A stretch of 12,421 nucleotides of DNA. Source: an uncultured Prevotella sp. Lineage in GTDB: Bacteria > Bacteroidota > Bacteroidia > Bacteroidales > Bacteroidaceae. Shown here piece by piece: positions 1 through 7,280 of the stretch. Within the stretch, counting starts at the first letter, position 1. The number at the start of each line of letters is the position of its first letter. The DNA lies in assembly GCA_905234355.1 (NCBI GenBank), contig CAJOHP010000050.1, forward strand, positions 1-12,421, written 5' to 3'. A program made the translations under genes and the position numbers. Under the pieces are notes generated by a model. That model was not told where the DNA came from, ran no database searches, and worked only from the letters and a program-made list of their open reading frames with translations.

Positions 1-626
1 AGACTCTTCAGCGTGCCGCTGGCCGCATTGCGCGGATTGGCAAACAGCGGTTCCTCCGCCGCCTCGCGCTCACGGTTCAGCCGCTCAAACGACGTCCAGG
101 GCATCAGGATTTCTCCGCGAATCTCGAATTCATGCGGATAGCCCCCGTCAGGTTTCAGCACCAGCGGTATGGCACGGATGGTACGCACATTCTGCGTCAC
201 GTCGTCGCCATGCACGCCGTCGCCACGGGTCACAGCCTGCGTCAGCCTGCCGTCCACGTAGGTCAGCGCGATGCTCAGCCCGTCGTACTTCATCTCGCAG
301 CACACCTCGAAGGGCTCGCCGCTCAGGCCTTTCTCCACACTGGCATACCACTGACGCACGTCGGCCTCGCTGTAGGTGTTGGCCAGCGAGAGCATGGGGT
401 AGCGGTGGGCCACATGGCGAAACTCCTCCTGCAGGTCGCTGCCCACGCGCTGTGTGGGCGATGCTGGGTCGTAGAGCTCGGGGTGGCGCTGTTCCAGCTC
501 CTGTAGCTCGTGCATGAGCTCGTCGAACTGCTGGTCGCTGATGAGCGGCCGGTTGAGCACGTAGTAGTTATGGTTGTGGTCGTGCAGCTCGCTGCGAAGC
601 TCCACGATGCGTTGTTTCTCGTCCAT
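1..626 (-). CDS. ligA: NAD-dependent DNA ligase LigA (N-terminal part, cut by window edge)
   Basis: LigA seals nicks in duplex DNA during replication and repair, using NAD+ to adenylate its active-site lysine. Only the first 208 codons are present; the 3' part lies beyond the left edge. Visible are the NAD-binding Ia domain (residues 1 to about 70, with YYV near 21-23 and SDQQFDEL near 30-37) and the start of the nucleotidyltransferase domain, with the adenylation motif EMKYDG (Lys113 to Gly116) and later TRGDG and NPRNAASGTL. These match the family closely. The ATG at 624-626 gives the usual spacing to the catalytic lysine (E. coli K115). The preceding phosphatase-family gene ends 64 bp upstream on the same strand and I see no promoter in that gap, so the two may be cotranscribed. 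Confidence 0.96.
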   Translation of the reverse strand, partial: MDEKQRIVELRSELHDHNHNYYVLNRPLISDQQFDELMHELQELEQRHPELYDPASPTQRVGSDLQEEFRHVAHRYPMLSLANTYSEADVRQWYASVEKGLSGEPFEVCCEMKYDGLSIALTYVDGRLTQAVTRGDGVHGDDVTQNVRTIRAIPLVLKPDGGYPHEFEIRGEILMPWTSFERLNREREAAEEPLFANPRNAASGTLKS

Positions 627-690
627 GACTCGGTGATGATGAGGGTGGGGGATGAAGGAAAATAAAAGTGGGAGACCGCGGCAGAGGGTG

Positions 691-1746
691 TCAGAAGACA
701 AGCTTCATAAAGACCGGATAGTGGTCGGATGAGGTGTGGTCGAGCTTGTAGTAGGTCTCGCCCTCCATCGATTCGTCGTGGAAGATGTAGTCTATGCGCA
801 CGGGCTTCTTGCCGGTATAAGTGGTCATGAATCCCTTGCCGCACTCCTTGAATCCGTCGACGAGGTCGCCCAGTATGGTGTTGTAGACGTAGGAGTAGGG
901 CACGTCGTTGAAGTCGCCGCAGACGATGCGCGGTTTCTTCGTGCTCTGTATCTCGCGTGCCACGAAGTCGGCCTGACGCGCACGCACAATCATGCCCATG
1001 GTGTAATTGTTGTAGATGGCGCGCAACAGGGCGTTGGTCTCTACGTTGTGGCCCATGTTCTGCAGTTGCCCGCTCTTGCGCAGCACACGGTTGAAACCGG
1101 TGGTCTCCATGTGCACGTTGAACACGCGCATCAGCTTGCCCTGCACCTCGATGTCGGCCCACATACCGCTGTTGTTGGTCTCGCCGAAGTCTATCACCTG
1201 CGATGCGGCGATGGGATAGCGGCTGTAGATGACCATGTCTTTGCGTCCCATGGCCATGTGGCTGAAGTATTCTTTATACGACTGAGAGTTCTTGCGGTCG
1301 CCGCTGTCGTCGGAGTACTCCTGCATGCAGAGCACGTCGACGCCCTGGCGAATCATCTCCGACAGGATGTCTTCGGCTTTGAATCCGGAGGTCTCGCGCC
1401 CGAAGGCTGCCACGTTGTAGGTAGCCACCTTCAGTCCTGAGCGGGCGTTGTCGTCGGAGCTGAAGAGTCCCGGCTGCCACAGGGTGCCTATGTAGGGTAT
1501 GCTGCAGAGCAGGGGGACCGCTGGGATGGCAGCCCAGTGCCACCGACGGCGTATGAGCCAGAAGAGCAGCGTGACCACATTGCCTATCAGGAGGATGGGC
1601 AGCACATAGACGAGCATGGCCATGGCCGTGTGGACCACAGGGGTGAAGTGGCCTCCGAAGAGTCCGCAGAAGGTGAACACTGCCATCAGTAACGTGATGA
1701 CGAGAAACATGAAGGAGAAATACTTGTAAACGGCTAATTTACCCAC
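691..1746 (-). CDS. Membrane-anchored endonuclease/exonuclease/phosphatase (EEP) family protein
   Basis: The protein has 351 residues. Hydrophobic segments at about 11-32, 40-65 and 73-90 should anchor it in the inner membrane, followed by an EEP domain from about 105. Catalytic landmarks of the fold are all present: ATYNVAAF (Asn111), MQEYS (Glu143), FNVHMET (His212), CGDFNDVP (Asp278/Asn280), RIDYIF (Asp319) and SSDHYPV (Asp341/His342). The family includes DNases, phosphodiesterases and lipid phosphatases, and the substrate cannot be read from sequence. The start is GTG at 1744-1746; the next in-frame ATG is Met13, which would keep the first membrane segment, so the start is not certain. 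It lies 75 bp downstream of the histidine kinase and upstream of ligA on the same strand. Confidence 0.88.
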   Translation of the reverse strand: MGKLAVYKYFSFMFLVITLLMAVFTFCGLFGGHFTPVVHTAMAMLVYVLPILLIGNVVTLLFWLIRRRWHWAAIPAVPLLCSIPYIGTLWQPGLFSSDDNARSGLKVATYNVAAFGRETSGFKAEDILSEMIRQGVDVLCMQEYSDDSGDRKNSQSYKEYFSHMAMGRKDMVIYSRYPIAASQVIDFGETNNSGMWADIEVQGKLMRVFNVHMETTGFNRVLRKSGQLQNMGHNVETNALLRAIYNNYTMGMIVRARQADFVAREIQSTKKPRIVCGDFNDVPYSYVYNTILGDLVDGFKECGKGFMTTYTGKKPVRIDYIFHDESMEGETYYKLDHTSSDHYPVFMKLVF

Positions 1747-1821
1747 TATTGTAAGAATTTGCTATGCTTTTTGTTTTAGGAAGAAGCTGCAGGCTGCAGG
1801 GGAATCTGTCATGCCCTGACC

Positions 1822-3072
1822 TCACTGGCCGATGTAGCGGCTGATGAGTTCTATGAGGTCTTCCACTTTGATGGGCTTGGGCATGAACTCGTCGCACCCG
1901 GCCTCCTTGGCCTCCTTGATGTTGTCTTCGAAGGCGTAGGCGCTCAAGGCGATGATAGGTGTCTCGGGCGACACTTCCTTGATGATGCGTGTGGCATCGA
2001 GACCGCCCATCTCCGGCATGCGTATGTCCATGAGTATAAGGTCGGGCTTCTCCTCCTCGTTCATGGTCACGGCCTCTATGCCGTTGTGGGCGCGCAGCAG
2101 GCGGTAGCGCTTCTGCAGCACAATCTTCAGCAGCTCGAAGTTGCTTTCCTCGTCTTCGGCCACAAGCACCACCTTCATGTTGCTCTCATCGGTCTGGTTG
2201 TTTACACGCAGCGTGCGCACGTTGGTGATGGAGCGGTTGCTTGTGGCCATGCCGCCCACGATGCCGTGGAAAGGCATCTCGAAGGTGAACTTGGAGCCTT
2301 TGCCCAGCTCCGACTCCACGCTGATGTGGCCGTCCATCTTCTCTACGATGATGCGGCAGAGAGCCAGACCCAGTCCGAAGCCTTTCTGCTGCTCGGCGTC
2401 GAGCGACATGTAGGCATTGAATATCTTGTCGAGGTGCTCAGGGGCGATGCCCGAACCGGTATCGGCCACGTAGAAGCGTATCATCGTGTCGTGCTCGAAG
2501 AGCTCGTAGCCGTAGGTGATGGAGCCGCGCGGCGTGTGCTTGAGTGCATTGGAGATGAGGTTGGAGAAGACCTGCGTGAGGCGGTTTTCGTCGGTGGTCA
2601 TCATCACCGGCACGTCGGGCTTGGTCCACGACAGCGAGACGGTCTCGGAGCATCTGAACTTGAATATCTGCTTGATGCCCTGCATCATCTTGTTGAGGTC
2701 GGTGGGTGTTTTTCTGATGACAATCTCTCCTGACTCCACACGGCTCAGGTCGAGTATCTCGTTGACCAGACTGAGCAGGCGGCTGTTGTTGCTTTCAATG
2801 ATTTCCATGTAGGTCATGCGGTCGTCGGACGAGTCGGTCTCGGCCATGATGCGTGCAAAACCCTCGATGGCGTTCAGCGGCGTGCGGATCTCATGGGACA
2901 TGTTGGCCAGGAAGAGCGACTTCATCTTGCTGGCATTTTCTGCCTTCGCCGCCTTCTCCTCATATTCCTTGATTTTCTGGTTGGCCGCCTCAAGCTGCTC
3001 GTTGGCATGCCGAAGGGCGCTCATGGCCTCGGCATACTTCTGCAGTAGCAACTCTTTCTCATTTGCATCCAT
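1822..3072 (-). CDS. Soluble hybrid histidine kinase (HisKA-HATPase-receiver), no recognisable sensor domain
   Basis: A 416-residue kinase-receiver fusion. Order: N-terminal coiled coil (about 5-48), HisKA with phospho-acceptor His60 in ANMSHEIRTPLNA, HATPase_c with N box NLISNALKHT (Asn175), G1 DTGSGIA (Asp204) and G2 GFGLGLALC (231-239), a short linker, then a receiver domain (about 299-414) with acidic pocket AEDEE, phospho-acceptor Asp349 in LMDIRMPEMGG and Lys399 in MPKPIK. There are no membrane segments and no PAS, GAF or periplasmic domain, so the input must come through the coiled coil or a partner. The reading frame is open back to 3195, but a -7 promoter element (3115-3122) lies inside that extension, so the ATG at 3070-3072 was chosen. 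No DNA-binding output domain is present; a phosphotransfer partner is probably encoded elsewhere. Confidence 0.93.
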   Translation of the reverse strand: MDANEKELLLQKYAEAMSALRHANEQLEAANQKIKEYEEKAAKAENASKMKSLFLANMSHEIRTPLNAIEGFARIMAETDSSDDRMTYMEIIESNNSRLLSLVNEILDLSRVESGEIVIRKTPTDLNKMMQGIKQIFKFRCSETVSLSWTKPDVPVMMTTDENRLTQVFSNLISNALKHTPRGSITYGYELFEHDTMIRFYVADTGSGIAPEHLDKIFNAYMSLDAEQQKGFGLGLALCRIIVEKMDGHISVESELGKGSKFTFEMPFHGIVGGMATSNRSITNVRTLRVNNQTDESNMKVVLVAEDEESNFELLKIVLQKRYRLLRAHNGIEAVTMNEEEKPDLILMDIRMPEMGGLDATRIIKEVSPETPIIALSAYAFEDNIKEAKEAGCDEFMPKPIKVEDLIELISRYIGQ

Positions 3073-3114
3073 AAGTAAGCAACAGTTCTGTTTCTTTTTG
3101 CGTATATGACCCTG

Positions 3115-3146
3115 CAAAGATACACATTTATTTTGACAACGGTAAA
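3115..3146 (-). promoter_or_regulatory. Bacteroidetes-type promoter for the hybrid histidine kinase
   Basis: On the minus strand TATCTTTG (3122 to 3115) matches the Bacteroidetes -7 consensus TAnnTTTG. Twenty bases upstream is TTTA (3146 to 3143), one mismatch from the -33 TTTG. Transcription would begin roughly 35 nt before the ATG at 3072. Because it lies inside the longest open frame, it argues against the upstream Met at 3195. Confidence 0.6.
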
Positions 3147-3256
3147 TTTTTTCGGAAAAAAATGTAATAATCCGTTCTTTTTTTGCTTTTGTCAAGCGCT
3201 GCTCTTTGCCTGACGGCTTTGCGGTGCGGGTATGTGTCGACGCCGGAGGGGGGGCG

Positions 3257-4051
3257 TCAGCGCTCGAGATGGATGTCGCGCCTGACGTTGTCGCGTATCT
3301 TCGTGAGATAGTTTTTCATGCCCTCGCCGTCTTTGGCATCGATGATAGTGAGCAGTTCTTTCAGCTCGGTGCGTATCTGCGACACCTGGTCGTGGGTGTA
3401 GGGATTGAAGAGTATCTCCTGCAGCAGGTAGTCATCTTCGCTGAGCACGCCCTTGGCTATGCGCATGTGGCGCTTGAAGGTAGTGCCGGGAGCGTCCTGA
3501 TGCTTCATCACGGCGGCAAAGACGAAGGTGGAGACGAAGGGGATGGAGAGCGAGTAGGCCACGGTCTTGTCGTGCTCCTCGAAGGTGTACTCGTAGATGT
3601 TGAGTCCCAGCTTATGGTAGAGGTCTTTGAAGAAGATGCGCCCCATGTAGTCGCCCTCGCTGATGATGATGGCGTTCTCCTCGCTGAGCTGGTTGAGGTT
3701 GGCAAAGGTGGGGCCGAACATCGGGTGGGTAGAGACGTAGCGCATGCCGCTCTGCTCGTAGAAGTCCTTCAGGTCGGTCTTCACCGATGCAATGTCGCTG
3801 ATGATGCACTCCTTGGGCAGGAAGGGCATGACCTCCTGAAACACGGGGATGGTGTATTTCAGTGTGACGGCATTGATGAGCAGTTCGGGCTTGAACGCCT
3901 CCACCTCGTCGTAGGTAGTGAAGCGCTGGCAGTTGTAGGTGAAGCGCATGCGGCGTGCATCGCGGTCGTAGACTGCCACTTCGTGGTCGAAACTGAGCAG
4001 GTCGATGAAGAAGCTCCCCATCTTGCCTGCACCCATGATAAGTATTTTCAT
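3257..4051 (-). CDS. tyrA: Prephenate dehydrogenase
   Basis: Oxidatively decarboxylates prephenate to 4-hydroxyphenylpyruvate with NAD(P)+, the Tyr branch. The 264-residue protein has an N-terminal Rossmann fold with GAGKMG (7-12) and an acidic residue after strand 2 (VYDRD, near 28-31). It has the prephenate-binding stretch STHPMFGP (107-114, His109) and a helical C-terminal dimerisation domain containing EEHDKTVAYSLSIPF. No fused chorismate mutase and no ACT domain are present, so feedback by Tyr would need another route. It is the last gene of the aromatic operon, 21 bp after the DAHP synthase-chorismate mutase gene. A small GC-rich hairpin (GACGCC/GGCGTC, 3239-3258) overlaps the stop codon but has no U-tract. 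Confidence 0.94.
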   Translation of the reverse strand: MKILIMGAGKMGSFFIDLLSFDHEVAVYDRDARRMRFTYNCQRFTTYDEVEAFKPELLINAVTLKYTIPVFQEVMPFLPKECIISDIASVKTDLKDFYEQSGMRYVSTHPMFGPTFANLNQLSEENAIIISEGDYMGRIFFKDLYHKLGLNIYEYTFEEHDKTVAYSLSIPFVSTFVFAAVMKHQDAPGTTFKRHMRIAKGVLSEDDYLLQEILFNPYTHDQVSQIRTELKELLTIIDAKDGEGMKNYLTKIRDNVRRDIHLER

Positions 4052-4072
4052 TTCTTTTCTATTGCTCTTCTG

Positions 4073-5137
4073 CTACTTGTTGATGATTTCTATCTGCTGG
4101 CGCACGCTCTCCTCGTGTATGCTCTCGAAGACTTTGGCCACGAAGTCGGGGCCCATCCCGCACAGTGAGCCTTGCACGCCGCGCTTGGAGAGTATCTCGT
4201 TGTAGCGTGAGGCTTGCAGCACCGTCATGTTGTGCTCCTTCTTGTAGTGTCCTATCTCGCGGCATACGCGCATGCGCTTGGCCAGGATGTCCATGATCTG
4301 GTTGTCGAGCTCGTCTATCTGCTTACGCAGGCTGACGAGTCCTTCTGTGGTGGTGTGCTCGTCGCGGATGACGAGCAGCGAGAGGATGTAGTCGAGCACC
4401 TCGGGCGTGACCTGCTGCTTGGCGTCGCTCCAGGCTTTGTCGGGGTCGCAGTGTGCCTCGACGATGAGTCCGTCGAAGCCCAGGTCCATGGCCTGCTGGC
4501 ATAGCGGGGCGATGAGCTCGCGTCGTCCGCCGATGTGGCTGGGGTCGCAGATGATGGGCATGTCGGGCACGCGGCGGTGCAGCTCGATGGGTATCTGCCA
4601 CATCGGCGCATTGCGGTAGATTTTCTGCTCATAGGAGGAGAAGCCGCGGTGTATGGCTCCGAGGCGCTTCACTCCGGCCTGGTTGATGCGCTCGAGTGCG
4701 CCTATCCACAGCTCGATATCGGGGTTGACGGGATTCTTCACAAACACCGGCACGTCCACGCCCCGCAGCGCGTCGGCCAGTGCCTGTACGGCAAAGGGGT
4801 TGGCGGTGGTGCGGGCTCCTATCCAGAGGATGTCCATGTCGTATTTCAGGGCCAGCTCCACGTGCTCGGGTGTGGCCACCTCGGTAGAGATGAGCATGTG
4901 GGTCTCGTCTTTCACCTGCTTCATCCAGGGCAGTGCTTTCTCGCCGTTGCCCTCGAAGCCGCCGGGCTTGGTGCGGGGCTTCCACACACCGGCACGGAAG
5001 TTGTGGCATCCTTTCATGGCCAGCTGGCGTGCTGTTTCCATCACCTGCTCCTCGGTCTCGGCACTGCATGGGCCGGCAATCACAAAGGGGCGTTCGTTGT
5101 CACTGGGGAGGTTGAGTTGCTGAAATTCTAGTTCCAT
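4073..5137 (-). CDS. Bifunctional 3-deoxy-7-phosphoheptulonate (DAHP) synthase / chorismate mutase
   Basis: A 354-residue fusion. Residues about 15-255 form a type I-beta (KDO8P synthase-like) DAHP synthase, which condenses phosphoenolpyruvate and erythrose 4-phosphate. Visible motifs are AGPCSAE (Cys24), FRAGVWKPRT, IGART, KNPVNPD, GAIHRGF, CDPSHIGG (His201), VEAHCDPDKAWSD (Glu227, Asp238). Cys24, His201, Glu227 and Asp238 correspond to the family's metal ligands. Residues about 266-354 form an AroQ-type chorismate mutase (LRKQIDELDNQIMDILAKR onward). The fusion thus does both the entry step of the shikimate pathway and chorismate to prephenate. The frame stays open upstream to 5623 over the preceding gene, but homology starts at ATG 5135-5137, 5 bp after the aminotransferase stop. 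Such tails often confer feedback control by prephenate or chorismate; that is family knowledge, not visible here. Confidence 0.95.
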   Translation of the reverse strand: MELEFQQLNLPSDNERPFVIAGPCSAETEEQVMETARQLAMKGCHNFRAGVWKPRTKPGGFEGNGEKALPWMKQVKDETHMLISTEVATPEHVELALKYDMDILWIGARTTANPFAVQALADALRGVDVPVFVKNPVNPDIELWIGALERINQAGVKRLGAIHRGFSSYEQKIYRNAPMWQIPIELHRRVPDMPIICDPSHIGGRRELIAPLCQQAMDLGFDGLIVEAHCDPDKAWSDAKQQVTPEVLDYILSLLVIRDEHTTTEGLVSLRKQIDELDNQIMDILAKRMRVCREIGHYKKEHNMTVLQASRYNEILSKRGVQGSLCGMGPDFVAKVFESIHEESVRQQIEIINK

Positions 5138-5142
5138 AGTTC

Positions 5143-6303
5143 TTATATTGCTTTTTTTATTCTTTCGAGTGCTTCGGCCATGGCCTTTTCCTTGGCGCAG
5201 AGCGAGATGCGTATGTAGCGACGGCCGTTGGAGCCGAAGATGAAGCCTGGGGTGATAAACACGCGCGCCTGGTGTAGCACCTGCTCGGTGAGGTCTTCCA
5301 CGTCGGCATAGGTGTCGGGTATGCGGCCCCAGAGGAACATGCCTACCTGCTGCGGGTCGTAGGTGCAGCCCAGTGCCTGCATGATTTGCTCGGCATACGT
5401 GCGGCGTCGGGCGTAGGTGTCGATGTTGGCCTGGCGGTGCCATTCGTCGCTGTTGTCGTAGGCCTCGGCAGCTGCGAGCTGTATGCCTCGGAAGGTGCCG
5501 CTCTCTATGTTCGACTGCACTTTGAGTATCCAGCTGATGAATAGCGGGTTGCTGGCACAGAGTCCCACTCGCCATCCGGGCATGTTGTGACTCTTCGACA
5601 TGGAGTTCAGCTCTATGCAGCACTCCTTGGCGCCCGGTACCTGCAGCAGGGAGAGGTGCTCCTCGCTGAGTATGAAGCTATAGGGGTTGTCGTTGACCAC
5701 CACGATGTCGTGGCTTCGTGCGAAGCCGACCAGCCGCTCATAGGTCTCGCGGTGTGCGCGTCCGCCCGTGGGCATGTTGGGATAGTTGGTCCACATGAGC
5801 TTCACGCGCGAGCAGTCCATCTGCTCCAGCTCGTCGAAGTCGGGCTGCCATCCGTTCTCTGCCTTGAGGTCGTAGTTCACCACCTTGGCACCCAGAATCT
5901 TGCTGAGCGAGGTGTAGGTGGGATAGCCGGGATTGGGCACGAGCACCTCGTCGCCGGGGTTGACAAAGGCCAGGGTGATGTGCAGTATGCCTTCCTTCGA
6001 TCCGATGAGTGGCAGCAGTTCGTTCTGTGGGTCGAGCTCCACGCCGTACCATCGCCGGTAGAAGCGGGCCATGGCCTGTCGCAGCTCGTGTGTGCCCATC
6101 GTGGGCTGGTAGCCGTGTGCGGTGGGGTCATGTGCCACCTCGCACAGCTTGGCTATGGTCTGTTCCGAGGGTGGCATGTCGGGGCTGCCTATGGCCAGAC
6201 TGATGATGTCCTGGCCCTCGGCATTGAGCTGGGCCACCTCCTTCAGCTTGCGGCTGAAGTAGTACTCCTGTACGGCATGGAGTCTTTCTGCTGCTTCTAT
6301 CAT
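5143..6303 (-). CDS. Class I/II PLP-dependent aminotransferase, probably aromatic amino acid transaminase
   Basis: A 386-residue fold-type I aminotransferase. Visible are the N-terminal substrate stretch (SLAIGSPD, 35-42), GYQPTMG (64-70), GSKEGI (101-106), PNPGYPTY (123-130), the cofactor Asn in NYPNMPTGG (Asn176), NDNPY (Asp205), the Schiff-base lysine in SMSKSHNMPGWRVG (Lys237), and the C-terminal carboxylate-binding Arg in YIRIS (Arg365). Position in a four-gene operon with prephenate dehydratase and dehydrogenase suggests it transaminates phenylpyruvate and/or 4-hydroxyphenylpyruvate. Sequence alone does not exclude aspartate, alanine or LL-DAP-type specificity. The start follows pheA by 25 bp, behind a run of nine A residues on the coding strand typical of Shine-Dalgarno-poor Bacteroidetes starts. 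Confidence 0.92.
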   Translation of the reverse strand: MIEAAERLHAVQEYYFSRKLKEVAQLNAEGQDIISLAIGSPDMPPSEQTIAKLCEVAHDPTAHGYQPTMGTHELRQAMARFYRRWYGVELDPQNELLPLIGSKEGILHITLAFVNPGDEVLVPNPGYPTYTSLSKILGAKVVNYDLKAENGWQPDFDELEQMDCSRVKLMWTNYPNMPTGGRAHRETYERLVGFARSHDIVVVNDNPYSFILSEEHLSLLQVPGAKECCIELNSMSKSHNMPGWRVGLCASNPLFISWILKVQSNIESGTFRGIQLAAAEAYDNSDEWHRQANIDTYARRRTYAEQIMQALGCTYDPQQVGMFLWGRIPDTYADVEDLTEQVLHQARVFITPGFIFGSNGRRYIRISLCAKEKAMAEALERIKKAI

Positions 6304-6328
6304 ATTGCTGTCGTTTTTTTTTCTGTGG

Positions 6329-7159
6329 TTATGAGTTGCTGTATTCTCCCAGGATGGTCAGGTCGCGTGTGAGCGGGATGATGGCGTCGACGGCCTGTCG
6401 GTAGCGTGTCAGGTCGGTGTAGGTCACGTCGACGTAGAACAGATATTCCCACTCGCGCCCGATGATGGGTAGCGACTGTATCTTGGTGAGGTTTATCTTG
6501 TAGAACGAGAGTATGGCCAGCACGGCCGACAGGCTTCCCTCCTCGTGTGGCAGTGCGAAGACGATGCTCGCCTTGTTGGTCTGTGTGAGGGGGCGCAGCA
6601 TGTCGGCTTTCTGTGGTGCCGAGCAGACGAGGAACCGGGTATAGTTGTGCTTGTTGTCCTCTATGCCGTCCTCGAGTACTTTCAGTCCGTAGAGGCGTGC
6701 TGCCTCTGCATGGCAGATGGCGGCCCATCCGTGGTGCTGCCCTTCGGCTATCATCTTGGCCGAGCCGGCGGTGTCGGCTGCTTCTACGGCGCGCAGTCGG
6801 CTGTGGCGCTCGAGGTAGTGGCGTGTCTGCATGAGTGCCACGGGGTGTGAGTGCACCTCGCTGATGGTGTCCCACGTGTCGTCGGGCAGGCAGCAGATGC
6901 AGTGGGTGATGTGCAGCTTGTGCTCGCCCACCACGGTGGTGCCGCTCTCGCGCAGCAGCTCGTAGTTGTGCAGCAGCGACCCGGCGATGGTGTTCTCGAT
7001 GGCCACCATGGCTATCACCGTGGGGTCTTGGCGCACGCTGTCGAAGACCTGCTCGAAGGTGGCGCAGCAGATGAGCTGTAGCTGCTCATCGCGGTAGTAC
7101 TGGTGGGCTGCAATGTCGTGAAACGACCCTGTCTCGCCCTGTATGGCTATACGCTTCAT
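6329..7159 (-). CDS. pheA: Prephenate dehydratase with C-terminal ACT domain
   Basis: Converts prephenate to phenylpyruvate, the Phe branch. The 276-residue protein has two periplasmic-binding-like catalytic lobes with IQGETGSFHD (6-15), AIENTIAGS (53-61), HSHPVAL (103-109), DTAGSA (129-134) and the catalytic NYTRF (Thr174, Arg175). An ACT domain follows from about 197 (EEGSLSAVL, 206-214). The Phe-binding ESRP motif of well-studied dehydratases reads QSLP here (228-231), followed by a conserved-looking WEYLFYVDV. There is no fused chorismate mutase; that activity sits on the DAHP synthase two genes downstream. It is the first gene of the operon and lies behind a long structured leader with an aromatic leader peptide. 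Confidence 0.95.
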   Translation of the reverse strand: MKRIAIQGETGSFHDIAAHQYYRDEQLQLICCATFEQVFDSVRQDPTVIAMVAIENTIAGSLLHNYELLRESGTTVVGEHKLHITHCICCLPDDTWDTISEVHSHPVALMQTRHYLERHSRLRAVEAADTAGSAKMIAEGQHHGWAAICHAEAARLYGLKVLEDGIEDNKHNYTRFLVCSAPQKADMLRPLTQTNKASIVFALPHEEGSLSAVLAILSFYKINLTKIQSLPIIGREWEYLFYVDVTYTDLTRYRQAVDAIIPLTRDLTILGEYSNS

Positions 7160-7190
7160 GTTGTTGTCGTCGTGTTGTTGTTGTCGTCGT
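7159..7190 (-). repeat. Two direct copies of a 15-nt A/C-rich repeat just before pheA
   Basis: On the coding (minus) strand ACGACGACAACAACA occurs at 7190-7176 and 7173-7159, a 17-nt period. The second copy runs into the A of the pheA ATG. The stretch contains no U and would be single-stranded in RNA. No Shine-Dalgarno is present, so this may be the ribosome landing region. Confidence 0.8.
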
Positions 7191-7197
7191 AAAGCGA

Positions 7198-7228
7198 AGC
7201 CCCGCTGTCACCTATGTGAAGCGGGGCT
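7198..7228 (-). terminator. Attenuator hairpin in the pheA leader
   Basis: RNA on the minus strand folds as AGCCCCGCUUCAC (7228-7216), loop AUAG, GUGA (7211-7208), a bulged C at 7207, then AGCGGGGCU (7206-7198). That gives 13 base pairs with one bulge. It is followed by UCGCUUUACG, which is only weakly U-rich, so it may be an imperfect intrinsic terminator or act by another route. Its 5' arm can pair instead with the segment at the leader-peptide stop codon. Confidence 0.7.
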
Positions 7229-7280
7229 CATCTTGATTCTCTATACAGTCTGAAGACTACACACGTCCTACCGCTTCACA
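7215..7280 (-). promoter_or_regulatory. Candidate antiterminator structure of the aromatic operon leader
   Basis: UGUGAAGCGG (7280-7271), which contains the leader-peptide stop UGA at 7278-7276, is perfectly complementary to CCGCUUCACA (7224-7215), part of the 5' arm of the attenuator hairpin. The two structures exclude each other. A small hairpin nests in between: AGUC/GACU with loop UUCA (7258-7247), extendable by wobble pairs to 7263-7242. Confidence 0.7.

Noticed and set aside
1786..1800. Tandem GCTGCAG repeat between the kinase and EEP genes
   Set aside because: Only two 7-bp copies, with no link to a promoter, start or recognisable element.
3239..3258. Terminator hairpin at the tyrA stop
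   Set aside because: Only a 6-bp stem with no U-tract, so it cannot be called a terminator with confidence.
3206..4168. 320-codon open frame on the plus strand opposite tyrA
   Set aside because: It is antisense to a clear prephenate dehydrogenase; its His/Val/Leu-rich translation has no family features and is a GC-composition shadow.
5138..5623. N-terminal extension of the DAHP synthase-chorismate mutase frame
   Set aside because: It overlaps the aminotransferase coding region and has low-complexity Arg/His/Pro composition; family homology begins at ATG 5137.
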